Below are positions 1-5,354 of a DNA stretch of 5,996 nt, one piece after another; within the stretch, counting starts at the first letter, position 1, and the number at the start of each line of letters is the position of its first letter. The stretch comes from Chloroflexota bacterium (GTDB taxonomy: Bacteria; Chloroflexota; Anaerolineae; Anaerolineales; Villigracilaceae). Below the pieces are notes generated by a model. It was not told the origin of the DNA. It searched no databases and was given only the letters and a program-made list of their open reading frames with translations. The translations under genes were made by a program, and so were the position numbers. The DNA is taken from the NCBI GenBank assembly GCA_026389975.1, contig JAPLGV010000128.1, forward strand, positions 1-5,996, in the 5' to 3' direction.

Positions 1-826
1 GAAAAGCTCCCCACGTTCCGGTGAGCCAGAACCGCAGTGCGTCAATGGCCGCGGTTTGGATCAAGGCAATCGTCAAGCCAGCCAGCAATGGCAGCCACAA
101 CTGCCGCAATTTCGTAAACTTGTTATCCTGACCCATAATCATCACCCAGACCATGCTGTATACGATGGTCAACAGGAGCCAAACACCCAGAGCGCTGATG
201 ATCGCCAGCGGATAAAGGACGATCGGGCTTTCGCTCAACACCAGCAGGTCGAAGATGACCTGGATGCCCAGCAACAGGCCGAAGGCTTTCCAGCCGGGGA
301 TGGCCGGTTTATCTTCACCGTCAACCCAGACGGTCTGGTTAAAGGCCGGGAAAAGCATGACGGCCATTCCTAATCCCATCCCGCTGCCGGTCAACAAACG
401 CAGGGTGTTGTTGGGCACGTAGAGGTTGGGGATATTCGGTAAGATTCCCGGCGAAACTTGTTTCAGCAGGTAAAGGTACGAATTGGACCCATCAATCCCA
501 AATGCGGCCACGAAAACGACCAGCAGGGCAATGATGCTCCAGTGCGGAATTTTCAAACGTTTCCAGCCAATGAGGGACTGGAAAACCAGCCCGGTCACCG
601 CGCCCAGGTACATGCCGGAACAGCGCGCACACAGCGGTAACTGATAACTCCCGATGTGGAACGACCGTTCGCCGATGCGGTGACAGACGGCATACCCGAT
701 GGCGTCCGCTTTGCCGAAGAGACCCGGTGGAGTGTTAAGGAACCAGCCGACAAAGACCAGAAGAGCGGCGGCGATGACAAGAACCTTCGATGCTGCTCCG
801 ATACGTTTGAGTGCATTGTTGGGCAT
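1..826 (-). CDS. DUF2085-family integral membrane protein, C-terminus cut by window edge
   Basis: The frame is open from an ATG at 826 to the left edge (275 codons, no stop), so the C-terminus is missing. Seen in the sequence: a first hydrophobic segment at residues 15-30, then a conserved-looking block with VCHRIGERSF (47-56), H57, and PLCARCSG (64-71), followed by hydrophobic segments near 71-86, 96-111, 145-160, 182-197, 202-231 and 244-257. GIDGSNS (110-116) and NTLRLLTG (140-147) follow. The Cys-His-Arg / Cys-x-Arg-Cys pattern with a downstream Asp-Gly and Arg-Leu-x-Thr-Gly is what I recall of DUF2085 predicted membrane proteins, whose biochemical role is unknown. C48, H49, H57, C66 and C69 could form a metal or redox site; that is inference. 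ATG 826 was chosen because a consensus -10 box lies just upstream. No clear Shine-Dalgarno sequence precedes it. Confidence 0.85.
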   Translation of the reverse strand, partial: MPNNALKRIGAASKVLVIAAALLVFVGWFLNTPPGLFGKADAIGYAVCHRIGERSFHIGSYQLPLCARCSGMYLGAVTGLVFQSLIGWKRLKIPHWSIIALLVVFVAAFGIDGSNSYLYLLKQVSPGILPNIPNLYVPNNTLRLLTGSGMGLGMAVMLFPAFNQTVWVDGEDKPAIPGWKAFGLLLGIQVIFDLLVLSESPIVLYPLAIISALGVWLLLTIVYSMVWVMIMGQDNKFTKLRQLWLPLLAGLTIALIQTAAIDALRFWLTGTWGAF

Positions 827-835
827 GATGGGTCA

Positions 836-864
836 ATTATAGAGTTTTTAGAGCCGAAATGCAA
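836..864 (-). promoter_or_regulatory. sigma70-type promoter of the DUF2085 gene, probably giving a nearly leaderless mRNA
   Basis: Read on the minus strand, a perfect TATAAT (841-836) is preceded after 17 bp by TTGCAT (864-859). Only 9 bases separate TATAAT from the ATG at 826, so transcription would start within about 3 bases of the start codon. The absence of a Shine-Dalgarno sequence agrees with this. The promoter sits in the 76-bp gap after the methylase-like gene, so the membrane protein can be expressed independently of it. Confidence 0.55.
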
Positions 865-902
865 GCAAATGCAAACATTCATAAAGGCTATACGGAATCG
901 GG

Positions 903-3116
903 CTAAAACAGTTTCATTTGTTCGGGCGGCTCAATCGGATCTCCGCTGAGTTCTTTTTCGAAACGCTCGCGGGTCAGACCGGTCATCTCGGACAGCCGCC
1001 GCAAGGCCCGGAACTTGACGATATGCCAGCGCTCCGCCACGCACCTCAGAGCCGGGTCACGGTCCAGTTTATAGGCCAGCAGGCCGGCGCGCCCGCCCGG
1101 AAGGACCAGCAGACTGCGTTCCGGCGGGTACGGGTTTTGCCGCAGGATTCGCCCGGCGACGGCGGAGGCCAGCAGGTAAAAGGCGTAAACCGTCTCACCG
1201 GAATCCTGCCACAGGATGAGCCGCTGGGGACTTTCCTGCCGCTGGGGGGTGACTCCCAGCCGCGCCGCCAGCGCAGTGAGAGCTTGCGCGGCAGTATCCA
1301 GGTCCGCGCGGCGCGTGGACGGAGAATCTTCCGGGCGTAGGCTCCAGCGCCCGTCCGTCTCGACCGCATAGGAGGCCAGCACGGCGCGCAGCAGCCCCAG
1401 CGAAGGAGTCAGCAGGCCGCGAAGTTCGGCGTTCAGAGCCGTTTCCAGGTCCCGCAGTGCCGCGCCGGGATTCTTTTGCAAAAAGCGAAAGATGGCCATT
1501 TCAACGCGGTCGGGTAGCGAATCGGTCGCGGCGTCCCAGTCGGCCAACCCCCACAGACCGATCTCCGGGTTCTTACTCTCGGCGTGGTGGACGAATTCCG
1601 GGCCAGCCAGCGCGGCCAGGATGGGAACGTTGATCTGCGCCAGCGCCTCGGGCCGCCAGCGCAGACTGTGGTCGTCGGCCATGGCGGCCAGCCCGGCGGC
1701 GTGCAAGTGCAGGATGGGAACCGGCTCGCCGCGTTCCTGCAGGGCAGAGACCATTGCCCGGCGGACGGCCTCGGCGTCAATTCCGGCCGGTTCTTTGTCT
1801 GCATGGCTGAAGGCGCGCCGCCGCCAGAGGATCTGTGCCGGGTCGTGGCGGGTGCGCAGGGCCAGCCCGGTCAGTTCGAACCCAGATCCAGCTGCGGCCA
1901 GCAGCGCGGCGGAGAGAAAGGCCGATTCCGGCTCAGGGATGATGGCGAAGAGCGGCGCGTTCAGCGGCAGGTGATCAGACAGGTTTTTCAGGGCGGCATA
2001 CAGGGCGGCGGCATGCCAGTTCCAGTCGTAGCGGCGGCGGTGCAGCACTGACTTGAACGGGGCGGCGGCCTCCCGTCCCCACAGCCAGCCGGCCCATAGT
2101 GCCGAAAGCGTCCAGAAGGCCTGGTTGGGACGCGGCAGGACGGTGACAACTGCCCCGAGAGACACATCTTTCAGACGCGGAGCCAGGTCGCGCATCGGAC
2201 CGTCGAACAGGCACAGGCCGCCCGCTTCACCCGGGACCGAGGGCCAGGTTACCGCTTCAACGAGTTGCCCTCCGCCGGACCAGAAATCCACGCCGCGCTC
2301 GAGCGCCAGCCAGACGTTTTTCTCGAGGAAGCGCGGCGGGATGGTCAGTTGCTTCGGGCGCGGGCGCTCGGCGGGATGCGGCCAGAGGGCGCTGGCCTCG
2401 TCGCAGGCGGTCAGGACGAGCGCCAACAGGGCACGGCGGCGCTCGGGCGTTAGCGAAAAACTATCCAGTTTGTTGATGATGGTGATAAGCGCGTAGACGG
2501 CGCGGGGTAGATAGCATTCCAGCGCTTCCTCCACGTGAACACGGTCGGGGTCGTGCGGAGCGGCCACGCGCTCGAGTGCGCGCGAGCGGTGCAAACTATC
2601 TGTAGCGGCGAGACTGGCAGCCCGGGTCTGGTCTGCTTCGGTGGCGGGATATTCTCCGTTATCTCCACACGAACAGTGGTAAATGCGCGCGGCCAAAACC
2701 CCGCTCTCGCGTTCCCAGACGAAAGCATCCGCCGGGACCTGCCGGTGGCATTTGGTGCATTCGGTCAGATACAGGGATTGCAGATGGGTTTCCAGGCGCT
2801 CGTCCCCTTTGCGGGCGGCCGCCAGTTCGGCCAGGGCGGCGCGCAGGTCAGCCTGGGAGGGCGGGTTGGCGGCTGTCGCGAGCAGGAAGCGCGTGACCGG
2901 ATTATTCACGGCCACGAGCACACGGAAACCGAGGCGGGCCATTTCAAGATCAGTCCGAGGGGCGGCCCCGAACGGGTCCAGCACCCAGTCGCCCGGTCTG
3001 GAATGCGTCGCCAGGAAAGCGGTCGCAATCCCGTCCGCGGCAAGAGGAAGATAGCGTGCCAGGGGGCCGGGATTTTCCGGTTCATCACCGGGGAGGTAGG
3101 CGAATCCGTCCATCAT
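903..3116 (-). CDS. DNA-methylase-like protein with zinc ribbon; catalytic motif apparently degenerate
   Basis: The protein is 737 residues from the ATG at 3116; the second codon (3113) is also ATG. An N-terminal LPGDEPENPGPLARYLP (8-24) leads into VLDPFGAAP (45-53), matching AdoMet-binding motif I (DPFxGxG) of N6-adenine/N4-cytosine DNA methylases. It continues through MARLGFRVLVAVNNP (59-73), where family members carry a D-x-N-P-like segment. A CxxC plus CxC pair (C120, C123, C148, C150) suggests a zinc ribbon. Where the catalytic (D/N/S)PP(Y/F) should stand, the sequence is VVTVLPRPNQAFWTLSALW (323-341), with the following aromatic helix kept. Residues 535-600 resemble a winged-helix segment. 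The C-terminal part (630-737) has an LLVLPGGRAGLL strand, a WHIVKFRALRRL stretch and ends in EQMKLF; I cannot assign it. The start overlaps the glucosidase stop (ATGA), and no strong Shine-Dalgarno sequence precedes it, so coupling is likely. Whether it methylates DNA is doubtful. Confidence 0.7.
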   Translation of the reverse strand: MMDGFAYLPGDEPENPGPLARYLPLAADGIATAFLATHSRPGDWVLDPFGAAPRTDLEMARLGFRVLVAVNNPVTRFLLATAANPPSQADLRAALAELAAARKGDERLETHLQSLYLTECTKCHRQVPADAFVWERESGVLAARIYHCSCGDNGEYPATEADQTRAASLAATDSLHRSRALERVAAPHDPDRVHVEEALECYLPRAVYALITIINKLDSFSLTPERRRALLALVLTACDEASALWPHPAERPRPKQLTIPPRFLEKNVWLALERGVDFWSGGGQLVEAVTWPSVPGEAGGLCLFDGPMRDLAPRLKDVSLGAVVTVLPRPNQAFWTLSALWAGWLWGREAAAPFKSVLHRRRYDWNWHAAALYAALKNLSDHLPLNAPLFAIIPEPESAFLSAALLAAAGSGFELTGLALRTRHDPAQILWRRRAFSHADKEPAGIDAEAVRRAMVSALQERGEPVPILHLHAAGLAAMADDHSLRWRPEALAQINVPILAALAGPEFVHHAESKNPEIGLWGLADWDAATDSLPDRVEMAIFRFLQKNPGAALRDLETALNAELRGLLTPSLGLLRAVLASYAVETDGRWSLRPEDSPSTRRADLDTAAQALTALAARLGVTPQRQESPQRLILWQDSGETVYAFYLLASAVAGRILRQNPYPPERSLLVLPGGRAGLLAYKLDRDPALRCVAERWHIVKFRALRRLSEMTGLTRERFEKELSGDPIEPPEQMKLF

Positions 3117-4783
3117 TTGTAGTATACCGGGGTTCTTCTCAATAATTGGGGGGAAGATAGGGGTTCGCAAGCGGGCGAAGCCCGCTTGCGAACCCCCATA
3201 CCCCGGTTTGGAGGAAAAATACAATCAGGAAATATGAACATTTGAATTTCAAATGGAGCGAGTGTGCCTGGCGAACCTTTGGCGGTCGTCAACAGCATGC
3301 GCCAGTCTCCATCCGGCAGGGTGAGTTTCACGTTTCGCCCGCCGAAATTCAACGCCACCAGCACGGATTGTCCCTCTGTTTGACGCAGGTAAGCCAGCAC
3401 GCCGCGCGGAGTTTCCAGCGGAATGAAGTCGCCGCGGCATAGAGCGGGAATTTCCTTGCGCAGGGCGAGAAGCTTTTTGGTAAAGTGGAAAAGAGAATCC
3501 GGGTCGGCTTGCTGGGAGGTGACATTGCGCCGGATGTAATTCGGGTGTACCGGCAGCCAGGGTTTGGCAGTCGAAAATCCGGCAAAAGTCGAGTCGTTCC
3601 ATTGCATCGGGGAGCGGCAGCCATCGCGGCCTTTGTAGATGGGCCAGTATTTCTTACCGGGTGGGTCGAGGATTTCGCTGCGGCGCAGATGGATGTCGCG
3701 CAACCCAATTTCTTCACCGTAGTACATGAACGGCGTTCCGCGCAAGGTGAGCAGGAGTGTCATGGCGAGAAATGGCTGGGAATCGTTCTCCCCTTTGGCG
3801 TACCGGCTGGCCGCGCGCGGTAGGTCGTGGTTGCTCATGACCGTCGTCGGCCAGACGCCGGCAGCATTGAAGGTCTCTTCACGTTTGATAACCTGTTCCA
3901 TCACCCACTGCGGGTTCCAGGGATAGATCAGGTCCATGGATGTGAAATCGAAACTGAATGCGGCGTGCAGCTTGTCGGGCCCGCAGTAGGAGACGGTTTT
4001 CTGCGGTGTGGCGAAATAGGTCTCGCCGACGGCGTAGCGTTCCGGGTAGGAGTCCAGCAGGAGACGCATTTCGTTCAGGAAAGGGTTCATCTCCGGCTGG
4101 TCAATGTCGTAGATATGACGCTGGCGGTCGAAGCCGCGCAACCCGAATTTTGGGGGGTTATCGGGCAGACCGGGATGTTTGAAGTAGGCGTTGAATACGT
4201 CCAGCCGGAAACCGTCCACGCCGCGCTCCATCCAGAAGCGGAAAACCTCCAGTTGGGCTTTGCGGACCTCTGGGTTGCGCCAGTTGACATCTGGCTGCTC
4301 TTTGGTAAACAGGTGCAGGTAATATTGACCGGTTACCGGATCGTATTCCCAGGCTTGTCCGCCGAAGGAGGCTTGCCAGTTGTTGGGTTGGTCTCTCCAG
4401 ATATACCAATCGCGCTTGGGATTGTTGCGGCTGGAGCGGGATTCCAGGAACCAGGAATGCTGGTCGGACGTGTGGTTAAGTACCAGGTCCAGAATGAGGC
4501 GGATGCCGCGGCGGTGGGCTTCCGCTACCAGCTGGTCGAAATCTGCCAGGGTGCCGAAGCGCGGGTCCACATCCACGTAATTGCTGATATCGTAACCGAA
4601 GTCTTTATCGGGGGTAGGGTAAAACGGTGAGAGCCAGATGGCATCTATGCCCAGGTCGGCCAGGTAATCGAGGCGGGAGATGATGCCGGCCAGGTCACCA
4701 ACTCCGTCGCCATTGCTGTCGGCAAAAGAGCGAGGGTAGATTTGGTAGATGACACCGTCGCGCCACCACAGAAAGTCATTCAT
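3113..4783 (-). CDS. GH13 alpha-glucosidase, probably oligo-1,6-glucosidase-like
   Basis: A 556-residue cytoplasmic enzyme without signal peptide. It is predicted to hydrolyse terminal alpha-glucosidic bonds of short oligosaccharides by a retaining mechanism. Seen: WWRDGVIYQIYPRSF at the N-terminus; a DSNGDGVGD calcium-binding loop (22-30); region I DLVLNH (99-104); QPDVNW (163-168); region II GFRLDVFN (191-198) with nucleophile D195; VGET (252-255) with acid/base E254; and MSNHD (316-320) with transition-state stabiliser D320. All catalytic residues are present. V196 directly after the nucleophile is the residue reported for alpha-1,6-specific members, against Thr or Ala in maltases, so oligo-1,6-glucosidase activity is inferred. 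Trehalose-6-phosphate hydrolase or a sucrose-type enzyme cannot be excluded. The usual C-terminal beta domain ends near FEIQMFIFPD (511-520). The last 36 residues are unlike the family and are partly encoded by a hairpin. The start at 4783 is fixed by a good Shine-Dalgarno sequence. Confidence 0.93.
   Translation of the reverse strand: MNDFLWWRDGVIYQIYPRSFADSNGDGVGDLAGIISRLDYLADLGIDAIWLSPFYPTPDKDFGYDISNYVDVDPRFGTLADFDQLVAEAHRRGIRLILDLVLNHTSDQHSWFLESRSSRNNPKRDWYIWRDQPNNWQASFGGQAWEYDPVTGQYYLHLFTKEQPDVNWRNPEVRKAQLEVFRFWMERGVDGFRLDVFNAYFKHPGLPDNPPKFGLRGFDRQRHIYDIDQPEMNPFLNEMRLLLDSYPERYAVGETYFATPQKTVSYCGPDKLHAAFSFDFTSMDLIYPWNPQWVMEQVIKREETFNAAGVWPTTVMSNHDLPRAASRYAKGENDSQPFLAMTLLLTLRGTPFMYYGEEIGLRDIHLRRSEILDPPGKKYWPIYKGRDGCRSPMQWNDSTFAGFSTAKPWLPVHPNYIRRNVTSQQADPDSLFHFTKKLLALRKEIPALCRGDFIPLETPRGVLAYLRQTEGQSVLVALNFGGRNVKLTLPDGDWRMLLTTAKGSPGTLAPFEIQMFIFPDCIFPPNRGMGVRKRASPACEPLSSPQLLRRTPVYYK
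3160..3196. repeat. perfect inverted repeat (17-bp stem, 3-nt loop) inside the 3' end of the GH13 gene
   Basis: The arms 3160-3176 (beginning GGGGTTCGCAAG) and 3180-3196 are exact reverse complements around a GAA loop. On the minus strand this encodes glucosidase residues 530-541, in a tail that does not look like GH13 sequence. It is followed on that strand by C-rich sequence, not a T run, so it is not a standard intrinsic terminator. The compact GC-rich palindrome resembles REP-like or other dispersed palindromic elements of bacterial genomes. A weaker second pairing (ACCGGGG at 3126-3132 with CCCCGGT at 3201-3207) could close an outer stem. In the mRNA the hairpin ends about 43 bases before the methylase-like start codon and could affect coupling between the two genes. 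Confidence 0.85.
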
Positions 4784-4789
4784 TTAATA

Positions 4790-4795
4790 CTCCTC
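4790..4795 (-). promoter_or_regulatory. ribosome binding site of the GH13 gene
   Basis: On the minus strand GAGGAG stands 6 bases (TATTAA) before the ATG at 4783. This is the clearest Shine-Dalgarno sequence in the window and decides the glucosidase start. Confidence 0.8.
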
Positions 4796-4815
4796 AGCGA
4801 GCAATGATTTGCAGT

Positions 4816-4849
4816 ATTTTACACAAGAAAAGCTTCGTTTGTGTTAAAA
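4816..4849 (-). promoter_or_regulatory. candidate GH13 promoter region with an imperfect inverted repeat (possible operator)
   Basis: TTTTACACAA (4817-4826) and TTGTGTTAAAA (4839-4849) are inverted copies differing by one extra base, around a centre containing AAGCTT. On the minus strand the left arm contains TAAAAT (4821-4816), a plausible -10 box about 32 bases upstream of the GH13 start codon. No good -35 box lies at the right distance, and the repeat occupies that position. A regulator-binding site controlling the glucosidase operon is therefore possible. The repeat is AT-rich, and chance or a weak hairpin cannot be excluded. Confidence 0.35.
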
Positions 4850-4892
4850 GTGTACAATACCCGCGACCTCTTTCACGTTTTTTGGACAATCG

Positions 4893-4901
4893 TGCTATCA
4901 T
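4893..4901 (+). promoter_or_regulatory. extended -10 promoter of the receiver gene, probably leaderless
   Basis: TGCTATCAT combines a TGn extension with a TATCAT -10 hexamer (4896-4901). A weak TTCACG (4872-4877) lies 18 bp upstream as a possible -35. Only 8 bases separate the hexamer from the ATG at 4910, and there is no Shine-Dalgarno sequence, so the transcript would begin at or next to the start codon. Confidence 0.4.
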
Positions 4902-4909
4902 AATACCGC

Positions 4910-5193
4910 ATGAACACCATATCTGCCGAACGCATTCTACTGGTTGAGAGCGACCCTGATATTCGCGACCTGAGTGCGCATCCGGCGCTTGAGCCATTGG
5001 GAACCCACGTACAGGTGGTGGCGGATGTGAATGCGGCTATCCAATATGCCGCCCGGTCTGCCCCAGACCTGGTGATTGCGGACCTTAACCTGCCCGGCTT
5101 AAGCGGGAAGGACTTGCTGGTGGCGCTTAATTCTCTGGGGTTCAGGTTCCGGTGATTGTGATTACCGAAACGCGCCAGGAGAACAAGGTCATT
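4910..5193 (+). pseudogene. truncated, frameshifted response-regulator receiver domain
   Basis: From the ATG at 4910 the frame encodes 81 residues to a TGA at 5153-5155. It shows RILLVESDPDIRDL (8-21, acidic pocket D15) and PDLVIADLNLPGLSGKDLL (52-70, phosphoacceptor D58), a clear CheY-like receiver. The end of that frame (GFRFR) is not receiver-like. In the frame one base back, starting at 5140, the domain resumes as VQVPVIVITETRQENKVI up to a TGA at 5194, supplying beta-strand 4 with its conserved Thr. One base missing from the G run at 5137-5140 would explain this. Even after repair the domain stops before alpha-4, beta-5 and the conserved Lys, so it lacks about 30-40 residues plus any output domain. 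The gene was probably a receiver-containing hybrid sensor protein. A short functional receiver fragment is the alternative. Confidence 0.65.
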
Positions 5194-5353
5194 TGATTTA
5201 TTGCTTACTGGTAAAATGGGAACGTTGACGGACGAACAGCAACAGGCTTTGTAGTCAACACAATCGGCGTTGCAGTGTACTTTTTTGCAACAGGTTATGG
5301 CTGAGCGGCCCTTCCAGCCGCGTGCTAAGCTGAATAATAGGGTACGGTTGGTG
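5193..5353 (+). pseudogene. decayed sensor histidine kinase remnant (HisKA to start of ATPase region) in several frames
   Basis: No frame is open across this stretch, but pieces in successive frames follow the order of a histidine kinase. LIYCLLVK (5193-5216) is followed by MGTLTDEQQQ (5216-5245), like the loop and second helix of a HisKA dimerisation domain (typically GxLTxEQ). FVVNTIGVAV (5248-5277, next frame) resembles the FLxxIxxNVxR continuation. LQQVMAERPFQPRAKLNN (5285-5338) resembles the linker leading to the HATPase domain. The H-box itself is not visible and the core of the helix after 5277 is missing. I read this as the remains of the kinase to which the preceding receiver belonged, shortened by internal deletion and frameshifts. 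The similarity is judged by eye from short segments. Confidence 0.4.
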
Positions 5354-5354
5354 T

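Noticed and set aside
56..949. Short plus-strand and minus-strand frames over the DUF2085 gene
   Set aside because: They are Gln/Pro/Arg-rich shadows of the membrane protein frame, without ribosome binding sites or domains.
3160..3196. Hairpin as an intrinsic terminator of the GH13 gene
   Set aside because: It is followed by CTATCTTCCCCCC on the transcribed strand, not a T run, and the reading frame continues through it into an ATGA junction.
3121..3210. Target-site duplication flanking the palindrome
   Set aside because: ATACCGGGG and ATACCCCGG look alike but are not exact direct repeats, so a transposition footprint cannot be supported.
3117..3224. Longer start for the methylase-like gene (TTG at 3224, 36 extra residues)
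   Set aside because: The extension is encoded antiparallel to nothing family-like, includes the palindrome, and starts at TTG without a ribosome binding site. ATG 3116 overlaps the GH13 stop and begins directly before the conserved LPGDEPENPGP segment.
3827..4630. 267-residue open frame on the plus strand opposite the GH13 gene
   Set aside because: It is antisense to clear GH13 catalytic motifs, shows no recognisable domain, and long antisense frames are expected in GC-rich coding DNA.
5216..5251. Small independent gene starting at ATG 5216
   Set aside because: Only 12 codons before a stop. It is better explained as part of the decayed kinase.
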